A stretch of 64,000 nt of DNA from Mesorhizobium sp. Pch-S (lineage in GTDB: Bacteria; Pseudomonadota; Alphaproteobacteria; Rhizobiales; Rhizobiaceae). This document shows, piece by piece, positions 8,291 through 18,434 of the stretch; the first letter of the stretch is position 1, and the number at the start of each line of letters is the position of its first letter. The notes beneath the pieces are model-generated. The model had not been told where the DNA came from and searched no databases. It saw only the letters and a program-made list of their open reading frames with translations. The translations under genes were made by a program, and so were the position numbers. The stretch lies in assembly GCF_004136315.1 (NCBI RefSeq), contig NZ_CP029562.1, forward strand, positions 4,921,501 through 4,985,500, given 5' to 3'.

Positions 8291-9910
8291 ATGGCCCAGT
8301 TCATCAACAAGCGCGAAGACGTCGTCACCGAGGCGATCGACGGCGTGCTCGCACTCTCCGGCGGCGCGCTGACCCGTCTCGACGGCTATCCGCACATCCG
8401 TGTCGTGCTGCGCAGCGACTGGGACAAGTCCAGGGTGGCGATCGTCTCGGGTGGCGGCTCCGGCCATGAACCGGCCCATGTCGGCTTCGTCGGCAAGGGC
8501 ATGCTGACAGCTGCGGTCTGCGGCGACGTCTTTGCCTCCCCCAGCGTCGATGCGGTGCTGGCCGGCATTCTCGCCGTCACCGGCCCGGCCGGTTGCCTGC
8601 TTATCGTCAAGAACTACACCGGCGACCGGCTGAACTTCGGCCTCGCCGCCGAGCGCGCGCGCGCCTTCGGCCTCAACGTTTCCATGGTGATCGTCGGCGA
8701 TGACATCGCGCTACCCGAGCTGCCGCAGGCGCGCGGCGTCGCCGGTACGCTGTTCGTGCACAAGATCGCCGGCGCGCTCGCTGAGCGCGGCGCCGATCTC
8801 GAGGCGGTGACCACGGCTGCCAGACACGTCATCGCCGGCACGCGCTCCATCGGCATGTCGCTCGACACCTGCCGCGTGCCGGGTTCGCCGAAGGAAGACC
8901 GCATTCCCGAAGGCAAGGCCGAACTGGGGCTCGGCATCCATGGCGAGGCCGGCGTCGAGCAGATCGATTTCGCCGGTGCCAAAGCCTCGGTCGCCACCAT
9001 GGTCGAACGGCTCGCCGCGGTGATGGGCGAGGGGCAGCATGTGGCCCTGATCAACAATCTTGGCGGCACCTCGGTACTGGAGATGTCAGTGCTCGCGCAT
9101 GACCTGCTTGGCTCATCGGTCGGCGCAAGGATCAGCCACACCGTCGGCCCGGCACCGCTGATGACCTCGCTCGACATGCAGGGTTTTTCGATCTCGGTCT
9201 TTGCTGCCAATGCCGCTGAATTGGCCCTGCTGAAGACCCCTGTGCCGATCGCCGCATGGCCGGGCGTCTCCGAGGTTCGCCCGATTGTCGTCGCTGCCTT
9301 GCCGGATGGGCTGACGCCGATCATGCCGATGCCGTCCAACCATGCGGCGACGCGGGCATTCCTGATCAACTGCTGCAACGTGCTGATCGCCGCCGAGCAG
9401 GACCTCAACGCCCTCGACGCCAAATCCGGCGACGGCGACACCGGTTCGACCTTGGCTGGGGCTGCGCGCGCGCTGATCAACGCCATCGACCGCCTGCCGC
9501 TGTCCGACCACACGCAGCTGCTGCGCGCCATCGGCCTGGAACTCAGCCAGACGATGGGCGGTTCCTCCGGCGTGCTGCTCGCCATCTTCTTCGCCGCCGC
9601 CGGCGACGGTGCATCGAGCGGCCTGCCGATCCGCGAGGCGCTGCGGGCAGGGCTGGCGCGCATGCAGGAGATCGGCGGCGCCCATGTCGGCGACCGCACC
9701 ATGGTCGACGCGCTGGCGCCAGCGCTCGAAGCGCTCGGCAAGGGCATGGCCGATGCGGCGCAGGCGGCACGACAGGGTGCGGACTTCACCGCCACGCTGA
9801 CACGCGCCAAGGCCGGCCGCGCCGCCTACATCAACGCCCGACAGCTCGAAGGCCATGTCGACCCGGGTGCCGAGGCGGTGGCGCGGTTGTTCGAGCATCT
9901 GGCTGCTTAG
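8291..9910 (+). CDS. Dihydroxyacetone kinase family protein, DhaK-DhaL fusion
   Basis: 539 aa from the ATG at 8291 with GGGAGAG upstream. The N-terminal DhaK domain (residues about 1-330) contains SGGGSGHEPAHVG and GLGIHGEAG, whose His covalently holds the ketose substrate in this family. The C-terminal DhaL domain (about 355-539) has the Mg-ATP binding pattern DAKSGDGDTGSTL and MGGSSGVLLA. Such ATP-dependent single-chain kinases phosphorylate dihydroxyacetone, glyceraldehyde or C4 ketoses such as erythrulose. As last gene of the LacI-controlled transporter operon it probably phosphorylates the imported substrate or a product of it. The exact substrate is not resolvable. Confidence 0.88.
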   Translation: MAQFINKREDVVTEAIDGVLALSGGALTRLDGYPHIRVVLRSDWDKSRVAIVSGGGSGHEPAHVGFVGKGMLTAAVCGDVFASPSVDAVLAGILAVTGPAGCLLIVKNYTGDRLNFGLAAERARAFGLNVSMVIVGDDIALPELPQARGVAGTLFVHKIAGALAERGADLEAVTTAARHVIAGTRSIGMSLDTCRVPGSPKEDRIPEGKAELGLGIHGEAGVEQIDFAGAKASVATMVERLAAVMGEGQHVALINNLGGTSVLEMSVLAHDLLGSSVGARISHTVGPAPLMTSLDMQGFSISVFAANAAELALLKTPVPIAAWPGVSEVRPIVVAALPDGLTPIMPMPSNHAATRAFLINCCNVLIAAEQDLNALDAKSGDGDTGSTLAGAARALINAIDRLPLSDHTQLLRAIGLELSQTMGGSSGVLLAIFFAAAGDGASSGLPIREALRAGLARMQEIGGAHVGDRTMVDALAPALEALGKGMADAAQAARQGADFTATLTRAKAGRAAYINARQLEGHVDPGAEAVARLFEHLAA

Positions 9911-9956
9911 CAGAGCCTGATTTTCGCTGCCGGGCGCTCGGTTCCGGGGCGCGGAT

Positions 9957-11450
9957 CTAGCGCGAGCCTTTGCGTTTCAGACCGTCAAGCGCATGGCCCA
10001 GCCGCGCCACGCCCACATCGATCTCGGCATCCGTCAGCGCAGAGAAGCCGAGCAGCAGACCCTGGCGCGGGCTCTTCCCGATGCACATGGGAGAAATGGG
10101 CAGAACGGTAACGCCGGCGCGGCGGGCGGCACCGGCGAAGGCGACATCGTCAATTCCTTCGGGCAGGTGCGCGATCATGTGGACGCCCTGGTGGGGCGTA
10201 TTCACCGTGAACCGAGCCGCCGGTCGATCGCCGAGCGCCGACACCAGGCTGTTGCGGGAAGTCCGGTAGGCCTCACGCAATCGTCTCAGATGGCTCGAGA
10301 AATGCCCTTCGCGCAGGAAGTCGGCCACCACGAGCTGCTGGAACGGCGCCGGAAAACGATCGAGCAGGATGCGCATCCTGCGGAAGGCCGGCACCACCCT
10401 GTCGGGAACGACGAGGTAGCCGAGGCGCAGTCCCGGCAGCAGTGCCTTGCTGAAGGTGCCGATGTAGATGACTGTCTGATGGTCGTCGATGCCCTGGAGT
10501 GCGGCGAGCGGCCGTTCGTCGTAGCGGAACTCGCTGTCGTAGTCGTCCTCCAGGATCCAGCTGCCGTTTGCGGCTGCCCAGTCGACGAGCGCCAGCCGGC
10601 GGGCCATCGAGAGCACCGCGCCTGTCGGATACTGGTTCGACGGGGTGACATAGACTGCCTGGACGGCGTCGCCGTGCTCGGCCAGGCTGTCGACGCGAAT
10701 GCCATCCCCGTCCACCGGAACGGCGACCTGCCGGGTACCGTGCGCGGCCAGGGCCAGCCGTGCCGGTGGATAGCCGGGATCCTCCATGGCCACCTGGTCT
10801 CCGGGATCGGTCAGCGTGCGAATGGCGAGATCGATGGCCTGCTGGGAACCGGCGGTGATGAAGATGCGCTCGGGCGAGCAACGCAGGCCGCGCGCCGCGG
10901 CGAGATAGGACGACACCGTTTCCCTGAGAAGCAGTTCCCCCTGCGGGTCCCGGTAGTGGTCCGAGAGGATGCCGACATGGCGGTACGCCAGCCGCTTCAG
11001 GATGGAGCGCGTCTTTGCATCGGGGGCGGAACGGCCGGTGACGAACGGTACCTGTGGCGGGGGCTCCAGCACCGCCGATTGAATGGAAGCAAGTGCTGCG
11101 CGCGAAAGGCGCGGCGAAACGGCGGCGCGTTGCGTCTGCGCGTGTACGGCCGTGACCGATCGCTCGGGAACATCCTTGGCGACATAGGTGCCCGATCCGG
11201 CGCGACCGGAGGCGTAGCCTTCGTTGAGCAGTGTTTCGTAGGCTTCGACGACGCTGCCGCGCGACACGGCCCAGAGCTTCGTCGCAGCGCGTGTCGAAGG
11301 CAGCCGCGCCGCCGCCGGTATCTGGCCGGAAACGATGGCCTGGCGCAACTGAAGGTAAAGCTGCCGGCTGATCGGCATGGTGGACTGGCGCTCTAGGGCG
11401 ACGTGCACCAGATGGGCAGGACCTTCATGCCGGCGTGAACTTCTTTCCAC
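9957..11450 (-). CDS. MocR-subfamily GntR regulator with aminotransferase-like domain
   Basis: 497 aa. The N-terminal winged helix (ISRQLYLQLRQAIVSGQIPAAARLPSTRAATKLWAVSRGSVVEAYETLLNEGY) is joined by a linker to a fold-type-I aminotransferase domain with the PLP lysine region YIGTFSKALLPGLRLGY and ILEDDYDSEFRYDERP. GTG at 11450 is the likely start because GGGAG precedes it by 7 bases. MocR proteins (PdxR, GabR, TauR) use PLP or an amine-PLP adduct as effector and usually act on a divergent gene; the only divergent ORFs here are two tiny ones. It converges on the DhaK-DhaL gene. Confidence 0.9.
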   Translation of the reverse strand: MERSSRRHEGPAHLVHVALERQSTMPISRQLYLQLRQAIVSGQIPAAARLPSTRAATKLWAVSRGSVVEAYETLLNEGYASGRAGSGTYVAKDVPERSVTAVHAQTQRAAVSPRLSRAALASIQSAVLEPPPQVPFVTGRSAPDAKTRSILKRLAYRHVGILSDHYRDPQGELLLRETVSSYLAAARGLRCSPERIFITAGSQQAIDLAIRTLTDPGDQVAMEDPGYPPARLALAAHGTRQVAVPVDGDGIRVDSLAEHGDAVQAVYVTPSNQYPTGAVLSMARRLALVDWAAANGSWILEDDYDSEFRYDERPLAALQGIDDHQTVIYIGTFSKALLPGLRLGYLVVPDRVVPAFRRMRILLDRFPAPFQQLVVADFLREGHFSSHLRRLREAYRTSRNSLVSALGDRPAARFTVNTPHQGVHMIAHLPEGIDDVAFAGAARRAGVTVLPISPMCIGKSPRQGLLLGFSALTDAEIDVGVARLGHALDGLKRKGSR

Positions 11451-11553
11451 TCAAAACTCCCGAAGGCGGTCTGGGTCGATGCGCTGAAGTGGACCTTCAG
11501 TTTCGTCAGAATTTGGAGGAACAATGAACCACTTTTGAGAGGATGAATGCAAG
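11451..11553. promoter_or_regulatory. Divergent control region of the MocR gene
   Basis: The region carries repeated CCACT/AGTGG half-sites: CCACTCAAAA just inside the MocR start (about 11447), AGTGGACC near 11490 and CCACTTTTGAG at 11529-11539, the last close to an inverted copy of the first. These are plausible MocR sites. A strong ribosome site (GGAGG) at 11516-11520 precedes ATGAACCACTTTTGA, a 4-codon ORF that could be a leader peptide or chance. Confidence 0.4.
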
Positions 11554-11700
11554 ATGCGTCGTGATATGCCGGCTGTCCGAAGCGCCTTGACCGCTGTTTT
11601 GGCCACTGCCTGCCAGGCGATGCAAGCGACGCCTGTTCATGTTATGGTGGGGGCTTCGCAGCTGCATGCCGCATGCGCGGCGTCAGGAGGCCTGACATGA
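11554..11700 (+). CDS. Small hypothetical ORF (48 codons), possibly exported
   Basis: ATG at 11554 preceded at 11 bases by AGAGG. The product begins MRRDMPAVRSALTAVLATACQA, resembling a short signal peptide or lipoprotein leader, and ends in the ATGA that starts the next ORF at 11697. That overlap is the main argument that the pair is real. No family recognised. Confidence 0.35.
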   Translation: MRRDMPAVRSALTAVLATACQAMQATPVHVMVGASQLHAACAASGGLT

Positions 11701-11915
11701 CAGCTCTCCCACTGCTTGCAAGACTGCCGGGCGCCGTTGCGCTGGCATTCGCGGTTCTGGCCCGCAGGTGGACATCGATCGATCTCCTGCCTCCCGAAGG
11801 CGCTATCTGCTCGGATCGTCTCGAGCGGGAAATGAGCGAGAGGATGCAATGGTCGAGACCGGTCTGGCTTGCGCCGATGGTCGACAACAGACCTGACTGG
11901 CATCCGCTGGACTGA
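11697..11915 (+). CDS. Small hypothetical protein, 72 aa
   Basis: The ATG at 11697 has a perfect AGGAGG six bases upstream and overlaps the preceding small ORF by ATGA. The product starts MTALPLLARLPGAVALAFAVLARRW, a hydrophobic N-terminus that could be one membrane segment, followed by a polar tail with several Trp. Codon use is GC-rich at third positions like its surroundings. Position opposite the MocR gene makes it a candidate target. No family recognised. Confidence 0.5.
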   Translation: MTALPLLARLPGAVALAFAVLARRWTSIDLLPPEGAICSDRLEREMSERMQWSRPVWLAPMVDNRPDWHPLD

Positions 11916-11969
11916 GGCCCGACGCGCAAAATCAGAAGATGCGCTGTGAGCGGCTCTGCGGGGGCTTCG

Positions 11970-12962
11970 CTAAAGCGCCTTCACCACCACCGTCTCGGGC
12001 TGCTCGATCTCGAGCGGGTTGCGCAGCGGCAGGCCGAATTCCGGCGCTTCGATTTCGAAGACGTCGCCGCCTTCGGTGCGGATGCCGTCGGCGAAGGACA
12101 GCGTCGCCGTGCCGAACATATGCACGTGAACGTCGCCTGGCCGGCGAAACAGCGCATATTTGAAATGGTGGTGTTCGAGATTGGCGATCGAATGCGACAT
12201 GTTGGTTTCGCCCGACAGGAACGGTTTCTGCCACAGCTCCTTGCCGTCGCGCAGGATGCGCGAGGTGCCACGGATGTCTGCAGGCAGGTCGCCGATCAGG
12301 ATCTCCGGGCCGAAGGAGGCGTTCCTGAGTTTCGAATGGGCGAGGTAGAGATAGTTGACCCGTTCGGTGACGTGGTCGGAAAACTCGTTCGACAGCGCAA
12401 AGCCGACGCGGAACGGCTGGCGATCGTCGCCGATCACGTAGATGCCGGCGATCTCCGGTTCCTCGCCGGCGTCTTCGGCGAAGGCCGGTGAGAGCAGGGC
12501 GGCACCAGGTGCCACCGCCATGGTGCCGTTACCCTTGTAGAACCATTCCGGCTGGACGCCCGCCTGTCCCGCAGTCGGCTTGCCGGCGTCGAGGCCCATG
12601 CGGAACATCTTCATGGAATCGGTCAGCTGTTCCTCGCCCTCGGCATTCAGCTTCTTGTGCATGGCGTCGCGCGTTGCCGCGGAACCGAGATGGGTGAGGC
12701 CGGTGCCCGTGAGATGCAGATGTGCCGGGTCGGGATGGTTGATCGGGGACAGCAGCCGGCCCTTGCGGTAGAGCGTCTCGAGGTCGACCGTGTCGGCAAG
12801 GCCCTTCTTCTCGATCAGCGCCTCCAGCCCGGTGCCAGTGCGTGCCGCTTCAGTCGCTAGCGAATAGACGCTGCGGGCGCCGGTGACGACGCGGGCCTTG
12901 CCGCCATTGCGCGCAACCACACGAATGGCGTCGCTGTCGTCGAGGAACTGGGAGATCAGCAT
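11970..12962 (-). CDS. gguC: GguC, AraD1/FAH-superfamily sugar-acid dehydratase-like protein
   Basis: 330 aa. The sequence matches the GguC/AraD1 family of the fumarylacetoacetate hydrolase superfamily (NHPDPAHLHLTGTGLTHLGSA near residue 75, GEEPEIAGIYVIGDDRQPFRVGFALSNEFSDHVTE near 165, metal-binding acidic residues in the same stretch). Members are associated with arabinose/galactose acid degradation and accompany chvE-gguAB in rhizobia and Agrobacterium. It is the last gene of that group, separated from gguB by 164 bp with a short hairpin. Role in catabolism of imported pentose or hexose is inferred from context. Confidence 0.88.
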   Translation of the reverse strand: MLISQFLDDSDAIRVVARNGGKARVVTGARSVYSLATEAARTGTGLEALIEKKGLADTVDLETLYRKGRLLSPINHPDPAHLHLTGTGLTHLGSAATRDAMHKKLNAEGEEQLTDSMKMFRMGLDAGKPTAGQAGVQPEWFYKGNGTMAVAPGAALLSPAFAEDAGEEPEIAGIYVIGDDRQPFRVGFALSNEFSDHVTERVNYLYLAHSKLRNASFGPEILIGDLPADIRGTSRILRDGKELWQKPFLSGETNMSHSIANLEHHHFKYALFRRPGDVHVHMFGTATLSFADGIRTEGGDVFEIEAPEFGLPLRNPLEIEQPETVVVKAL

Positions 12963-13054
12963 GATGGCCTCTTTCCGCCGTCAATCCGGCAAAGTCCTTC
13001 CTGCGCGGCCCGGCTGGCGGTCCACGTTCAAATGGTTCGTTCGGATGTTGCCCG

Positions 13055-13072
13055 CGGGGCTTCACTGCCCCG
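13055..13072 (-). other. Short stem-loop between gguB and gguC
   Basis: CGGGGC (13055-13060) and GCCCCG (13067-13072) flank a 6-base loop in the 164-bp gap. No T-run follows, so an mRNA-processing or stability role is more likely than termination. Confidence 0.4.
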
Positions 13073-13126
13073 GATATGCCCGGTCTCCCGGCTTGCGAGC
13101 TGTCCTGGCCCCTTGCTTCCGGGGTG

Positions 13127-14386
13127 TCAGGCCTTCTTCTTGTTGTAGAGATCGAAGGCGACAGCGCCGAGCAGCACCAGGCCCTTGATGACCTGCTGCC
13201 AGTCGATGTTGATGCCCATGATACCCATGCCGTTGTTCATCACGCCCATGATGAAGGCGCCGATCACCGCGCCGGCGACTTCGCCGACGCCACCCATTGC
13301 GGAAGCGCCGCCCACGAACACCGCCGCGATCACGTCGAGCTCCATGCCGGCACCCGCCTTCGGTGTCGCCTGGTTGAGGCGTGCGGCATAGATCAGGCCG
13401 GCCAGTGCAGCCAGCATACCCATGATGACGAAGACATAGAAGGTGAGCCGTTCGGTCTTGATACCGGAAAGGGCGGCCGCCTTGATGTTGCCGCCCATGG
13501 CGAAGATGCGGCGGCCGAAGGTCATGCGCTTGGTTATGAACACGAACAGAGCCGTCAGGATACCCATCACGATCAGCACATTAGGCAGGCCCCGGTAGGA
13601 GGCGAACTTGTACATCAGGAACATGATGATGACGGCCATGATGGCATTCTTGATCGCAAACAGGCCGAAGGGCTCGGTTTCGTGGCCGTGGCTTTCCTGC
13701 GCGCGCCGTGCCCGCGTTGCCGCGTAGAACATGCCCAGCACGATCAGCACGCCGATCAGCATGGTGGTCGAATGCAACGCGATGCCGGTGTTCGGGATCG
13801 CTGTGCCAGAGGCATTGAGCGCCGGCTCCACGATGGTCCAGCGGCCGATGATGTCCGGAATGAAGCCGGCCGACAGCATCTGGAACTCGGTCGGGAAGGG
13901 GCCGACGGAGCGGCCGCCGAGCAAAGCGAGCAGCAGACCCTTGAACACCAGCATGCCGGCCAGCGTCACGATGAAGGAGGGGATCTTCATATAGGCGATG
14001 AAGTAGCCCTGTGCCCCGCCGATGACGGCGCCGACCGCGATGCAGGCGATCGCAGCAAGCAGCGGATTCCAGCCGTAGTCCACCATCAGCACGGCCGCGA
14101 CCGCGCCGACGAAGCCGGCGACGGAACCGACCGAGAGGTCGATATGGCCGGCGACGATGACCAGCAGCATGCCGAGCGCCATCACGATGATGTAGGAGTT
14201 CTGCAGCACCACATTGGTCAGGTTGACCGGCAGGAACAGAATGCCGTTCGTCATCACCTGGAAGAACACCATGATGACGATCAGGGCCAGCACCAGCCCG
14301 TATTCGCGCAGGTTCTCCTTCAGCGCGTCACGCATGGATTGCCTGGCGGGAGCCGTTTCGGTGGGCGTCGCGGTTTCGGTGGTCAT
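13127..14386 (-). CDS. gguB: GguB, multiple-sugar ABC transporter permease (CUT2, MmsB-like)
   Basis: 419 aa with about ten hydrophobic segments. [23 protein letters not shown] and [25 protein letters not shown] motifs near the C-terminus ([17 protein letters not shown]) are characteristic of RbsC/XylH-like CUT2 permeases; an extended N-terminus and central cytoplasmic loop are typical of GguB/MmsB. It starts within the ATGA overlap with gguA. It forms the channel for sugars delivered by ChvE. Confidence 0.92.
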   Translation of the reverse strand: MTTETATPTETAPARQSMRDALKENLREYGLVLALIVIMVFFQVMTNGILFLPVNLTNVVLQNSYIIVMALGMLLVIVAGHIDLSVGSVAGFVGAVAAVLMVDYGWNPLLAAIACIAVGAVIGGAQGYFIAYMKIPSFIVTLAGMLVFKGLLLALLGGRSVGPFPTEFQMLSAGFIPDIIGRWTIVEPALNASGTAIPNTGIALHSTTMLIGVLIVLGMFYAATRARRAQESHGHETEPFGLFAIKNAIMAVIIMFLMYKFASYRGLPNVLIVMGILTALFVFITKRMTFGRRIFAMGGNIKAAALSGIKTERLTFYVFVIMGMLAALAGLIYAARLNQATPKAGAGMELDVIAAVFVGGASAMGGVGEVAGAVIGAFIMGVMNNGMGIMGINIDWQQVIKGLVLLGAVAFDLYNKKKA

Positions 14387-15927
14387 GATGCCGCTTTCTC
14401 CTCCCCGCGGACGATCGCCCGCATGATCTTTTCCTGGCTGGCCTCGTGCCCGGCGAGTTCGCCGACGATGCGGCCCTCGTTCAGTACGTAGATGCGGTCG
14501 CAGATGCCGAGCAGTTCGGGCATCTCCGACGAAATCACCAGTATGCCTTTGCCCTCATCGGCCAGCTTGTTGATGATGGTGTAGATTTCGTATTTGGCGC
14601 CGACATCGATGCCGCGTGTCGGCTCGTCGAGGATCAGCACATCGGGATTGGAGAACAGCCATTTCGACAGCACCACTTTCTGCTGGTTGCCGCCAGAAAG
14701 GTTGCCGGTGACCTGGTAGACGCTGGAGGAGCGGATGTTGGTGCGCTTGCGGAAATCCTTGGCCACCTTCAATTCGCGCATGTCGTCGATGACACCGGCC
14801 TTCGAGGACACGCCCGGCAGATTGGCGACCGTCACATTGTGCTTGATGTGGTCGATCAGGTTGAGGCCGTAGGTCTTGCGGTCCTCCGTGGCGTAGGCGA
14901 GGCCGGCGGCCACCGCCTTCTCCACCGTCGTGGTGTCGGCCGGCTTGCCATGCAGCAGCACTTCGCCGCTGACCTTGGTGCCGTAGCTGCGGCCGAACAC
15001 GCTCATGGCGAACTCGGTTCGCCCGGCGCCCATCAGGCCGGCGATGCCGACGACCTCACACTTGCGCACCGAAAGGTTGATGCCCTTGATGATCTGGCGC
15101 TCGGGGTGCAGCGGATGGTGGACCACCCAGTCCTTCACCTCGAAGATGGTTTCGCCGATCTTCGGCGTGCGCGTCGGATAGCGGTCTTCCATGGTGCGGC
15201 CGACCATCGAGGTGATGATGCGGTCTTCGCTGACGTCGTCGCGGTCCATCGTCTCGATGGTGCGGCCGTCGCGGATGACGGTGACGCGGTCGGCCACCTT
15301 CTTCACTTCATTGAGCTTGTGCGAGATCAGGATCGACGTCATGCCCTGGCGCTTGAATTCCAGCAGCAGGTCGAGCAGTGCATGGCTGTCCTTTTCCGAA
15401 AGGCTGGCGGTCGGCTCGTCCAGGATCAGCAGCCTGACCTCTTTCGACAGCGCCTTGGCGATCTCCACCAGCTGCTGCTTGCCGACGCCGATATTGGTGA
15501 TCAGCGTATCGGGATTTTCGGCAAGACCGACGCGCGCCAGCAGTTCCTTGGCGCGGCTGCGCGCCGCGTGCCAGTCGATGATGCCAAATTTCGCCTGTTC
15601 GTTGCCGAGGAAGATGTTCTCGGTGATCGACAGCAGTGGTACCAGCGCGAGTTCCTGGTGGATGATGACGATGCCAACGCGCTCGCTGTCATGGATGCCG
15701 CCGAAACGGCATTCCTGGCCGTCGAAATGGATTTCGCCCTCATAGCTGCCATGCGGATAGACGCCGGAAAGCACCTTCATCAGCGTCGATTTGCCGGCGC
15801 CATTCTCGCCGACGATGGCGTGAATCTCGCCTTCCTCGACGCTCAGATTGACGTCCTGCAGGGCCTTCACCCCGGGGAACGTCTTGGTGATGCCGCGCAT
15901 CTCCAGAATGGTTTTTGCCATTGCCAA
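14383..15927 (-). CDS. gguA: GguA, multiple-sugar ABC transporter ATPase (two ABC domains)
   Basis: 514 aa with tandem ABC modules, the CUT2 arrangement. Module 1 has Walker [10 protein letters not shown] and signature [15 protein letters not shown] with Walker [12 protein letters not shown]; module 2 has a degenerate Walker A ([10 protein letters not shown]), signature [15 protein letters not shown] and Walker [13 protein letters not shown]. The MmsA/GguA hallmark [16 protein letters not shown] is present. It powers uptake of arabinose, galactose, glucose and related sugars in this family. Confidence 0.93.
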   Translation of the reverse strand: MAMAKTILEMRGITKTFPGVKALQDVNLSVEEGEIHAIVGENGAGKSTLMKVLSGVYPHGSYEGEIHFDGQECRFGGIHDSERVGIVIIHQELALVPLLSITENIFLGNEQAKFGIIDWHAARSRAKELLARVGLAENPDTLITNIGVGKQQLVEIAKALSKEVRLLILDEPTASLSEKDSHALLDLLLEFKRQGMTSILISHKLNEVKKVADRVTVIRDGRTIETMDRDDVSEDRIITSMVGRTMEDRYPTRTPKIGETIFEVKDWVVHHPLHPERQIIKGINLSVRKCEVVGIAGLMGAGRTEFAMSVFGRSYGTKVSGEVLLHGKPADTTTVEKAVAAGLAYATEDRKTYGLNLIDHIKHNVTVANLPGVSSKAGVIDDMRELKVAKDFRKRTNIRSSSVYQVTGNLSGGNQQKVVLSKWLFSNPDVLILDEPTRGIDVGAKYEIYTIINKLADEGKGILVISSEMPELLGICDRIYVLNEGRIVGELAGHEASQEKIMRAIVRGEEKAAS

Positions 15928-16021
15928 ACCCGACGCCTGTGGAGCCCGCCCGCGAAAGGCTGGGTTCCCATGATACAGAACGGCCCAAGAGGCTAAAAGG
16001 GGCTGTTGAAAGCTGCGAAAG

Positions 16022-16054
16022 GGGCTCCGCGCCGGTGTTGCCAGCGCGGAGCCC
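16022..16054 (-). other. Strong stem-loop between chvE and gguA
   Basis: GGGCTCCGCGC (16022-16032) and GCGCGGAGCCC (16044-16054) form a perfect 11-bp stem with an 11-base loop, directly after the chvE stop in transcript sense. No good T-run follows, so it probably protects the abundant chvE message while letting some transcription into gguAB. Confidence 0.65.
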
Positions 16055-16062
16055 GAGCTTGG

Positions 16063-17124
16063 TTATTTCAGGTCTTCAGCCTTGATGTAGCCGGACTTGA
16101 CCAGCAGCTCTTCGTAGTTCGACTTGTCGACCTCGACCGGCTTCAGCAGCACCGACGGAACCACCTTGACGCCGTTGTTGTAGGTCTTGGTGTCGTTGAT
16201 CTGCGAAGGTTCCTTGCCCTGCATCACCTGGTCGACCACCTCGGCGGTCACCTTGGCGAGTTCGCGGGTGTCCTTGTAGACGGTGGAGTACTGTTCGCCG
16301 GCGATCATCGCCTTCACCGAAGGCACTTCGGCGTCCTGGCCAGAGATGATCGGCCACGGCTGGTCGCCGGTGCCATAACCGACGCCGCGCAGCGAGGAGA
16401 TGATGCCGCGCGACAGGCCGTCATAAGGCGCCAGCACCGCATCGACGCGGCTGCCGTCCGAGTAGTTGGCCGACAGGATGTTGTCCATGCGTGCCTGCGC
16501 GACCGCTGCATCCCAGCGCAGCGTGCCGACCTTTTCCATGCCCATCTGGCCCGACTTCACGACGAGGTCACCCTTGTCGATGAGCGGCTTCAGCACCGAC
16601 ATGGCGCCGTCATAGAAGAAGAAGGCGTTGTTGTCGTCCGGCGAGCCGCCGAACAGTTCGATGTTGAACGGGCCCTTCTTCTCCGGATAGCCGAGGCCCT
16701 TGAGGATCGAATTGGCCTGCAGCACGCCAACCTGGAAGTTGTCGAAGGTGGTGTAGTAGTCGACGTTCGGGCTCTGCTTGATCAGGCGATCATAGGCGAT
16801 GACCTTGACGTTCTGCTCGGCTGCCTTCTTGAGCACGTCGGAGAGCGTGGTGCCGTCGATCGAGGCGACGATCAGCGCCTTCGGTCCCTTGGTCACCATG
16901 TTCTCGATCTGCGCGAGCTGGTTCGGGATGTCGTCTTCCGCATATTGCAGATCGGTCTTGTAGCCCTTGGCTTCCAAAGCCTTGACCAATTCGTTGCCGT
17001 CGCTGATCCAGCGCAGCGAGGACTTGGTGGGCATGGCGATGCCGACGAGGCCCTTGTCTTCGGCGTGCGCGCCGAAGGTCATGGCTGCGAAACCGATCGC
17101 CACCGTGGCGATCAACGTTTTCAT
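16063..17124 (-). CDS. chvE: ChvE-type periplasmic multiple-sugar-binding protein
   Basis: 353 aa from the ATG at 17124 (GGGAGAG upstream); earlier in-frame starts only add an unconserved tail. Signal peptide [39 protein letters not shown] is followed by a type-I periplasmic binding protein with [22 protein letters not shown] and [16 protein letters not shown], matching the ChvE/MmsE family. In Agrobacterium ChvE binds galactose, glucose, arabinose and xylose and also signals to VirA; here only uptake with GguAB can be inferred. A LysR gene of the gbpR type is divergent upstream. Confidence 0.92.
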   Translation of the reverse strand: MKTLIATVAIGFAAMTFGAHAEDKGLVGIAMPTKSSLRWISDGNELVKALEAKGYKTDLQYAEDDIPNQLAQIENMVTKGPKALIVASIDGTTLSDVLKKAAEQNVKVIAYDRLIKQSPNVDYYTTFDNFQVGVLQANSILKGLGYPEKKGPFNIELFGGSPDDNNAFFFYDGAMSVLKPLIDKGDLVVKSGQMGMEKVGTLRWDAAVAQARMDNILSANYSDGSRVDAVLAPYDGLSRGIISSLRGVGYGTGDQPWPIISGQDAEVPSVKAMIAGEQYSTVYKDTRELAKVTAEVVDQVMQGKEPSQINDTKTYNNGVKVVPSVLLKPVEVDKSNYEELLVKSGYIKAEDLK

Positions 17125-17383
17125 GAGCTTCACTGTCTCTCTCCCTAAGTTGAAGATGCCGCGCCGGAAATCCGGCGCTCGCGCAATACCGCCAGATGGC
17201 GGCCCGTCGATCCCTGCTAACCTCCCAGTCGCCCCGCTGCCGCCTCTGGCCGTTCTTTCGACGCCGGCTAAGTCTGCCGCAGCGAGCGCGCGAAGGGTGG
17301 TTCCCTTGGACATAACTGTCAAATTCGATCTTCGCTGTTTGATATATCGAAAATGGTATATGTGTTCCGATATTAGGCAGTGA
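17125..17383. promoter_or_regulatory. Divergent chvE / LysR-regulator promoter region
   Basis: About 260 bp between the two divergent starts. The right part (17330-17375) is AT-rich against a GC-rich background and contains TTGATATATCGA and GGTATATG with dyad character, suitable for LysR binding plus promoter elements. No exact -35/-10 pair is asserted. Confidence 0.45.
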
Positions 17384-18361
17384 GTGAGGTGGCAGGTGGA
17401 TAGCCAGCGGGACGGCGTCGGTCGCGGAGATGGCGTGGCGCTGCTGCACAGCGGGCTCAGCCTGCGTCACATGCGCATGATCGTGGCGCTCGACGATCAT
17501 GGCCGGGTCAGCGCCGCGGCCCAGGTGATGAACATCTCGCAACCGGCCGCCTCGCGCATGATCGCCGAGATGGAGGCCATTCTCGATGTGACGCTGTGCG
17601 AGCGGCTGCCGCGTGGCATCGCCATGACACCCTACGGCAAGGCCTTGGCCCGGCGCGCCCGCATCATCCTGATCGAAATGCGCGAGGCCGATCGCGAGAT
17701 CGCCGAACTGAAGGCGGGCAAGGGCGGTTCGGTGTTCCTCGGCGCGGTGACGGCGCCCGCGATCGAACTGGCGGTGCCTGCCATCCGCGAGATCCGCCGG
17801 CTCTACCCGCGCATCGAGATCACCATGCAGGTCGAGACCAGCAATGTGCTGGCGCGCGAACTGATCGCCATGCGTCACGATTTCATCATCGCGCGCGTGC
17901 CGGACGACCTCAATCCGCGCCTGTTCGAAAGCCGCGTCATCGGCATCGAAAAGGCCTGCCTGATCGTGCGGCGCGGCCACCCGCTGATGGTCAACAGGAC
18001 GGTTCGGCTCGAGGAGACCGCCGGCTACGACTGGGTGTTCCAGTCGGGCTCATCGCCACTGCGCCAGGTGATGGAGGCGAACTTCCTCAACCGTAACATC
18101 ACCTTGCCCGAGCGGATCTTCAACACCAGTTCGCTGCTGCTCACCCTGGTGATGGTGGCGCAGTCGGATGCGATCGCACCCGTCTCGGTGCAGGTGGCGA
18201 AGTTCATCCAGGGGCCGGAAGGGCTCGGCGGCGCCATCGACGTCGTGCCGACGGATTTCGACATCGAAGTCAGGCCCTATTCGCTGATCACCATGAAGCA
18301 GCGCGTGCTCTCGCCCGCCGCCAAGATGCTCTACGACTTCATCCTGCGCGAGGTGAGCTAA
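17384..18361 (+). CDS. gbpR: LysR-family regulator, GbpR type (galactose-binding-protein regulator)
   Basis: 325 aa if translation begins at the GTG at 17384; GTG at 17396 is equally plausible. The N-terminal helix-turn-helix ([52 protein letters not shown]) is followed by a LysR effector-binding domain. Divergent placement beside chvE is the GbpR arrangement of Agrobacterium, where the regulator activates chvE with sugar. Function assigned by family plus context. Confidence 0.85.
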   Translation: MRWQVDSQRDGVGRGDGVALLHSGLSLRHMRMIVALDDHGRVSAAAQVMNISQPAASRMIAEMEAILDVTLCERLPRGIAMTPYGKALARRARIILIEMREADREIAELKAGKGGSVFLGAVTAPAIELAVPAIREIRRLYPRIEITMQVETSNVLARELIAMRHDFIIARVPDDLNPRLFESRVIGIEKACLIVRRGHPLMVNRTVRLEETAGYDWVFQSGSSPLRQVMEANFLNRNITLPERIFNTSSLLLTLVMVAQSDAIAPVSVQVAKFIQGPEGLGGAIDVVPTDFDIEVRPYSLITMKQRVLSPAAKMLYDFILREVS

Positions 18362-18434
18362 GGCGAACGCTGTTGGCGACCGGATCTGGCTGCTTGCCTT
18401 GCCTGTTGAGCCGCGATGCCGTAGCGATGCCCGG

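Noticed and set aside
13076..14491. 471-codon plus-strand ORF across gguB
   Set aside because: Antisense of a clear CUT2 permease; His/Asp-rich composition is typical of a reversed GC-rich membrane gene.
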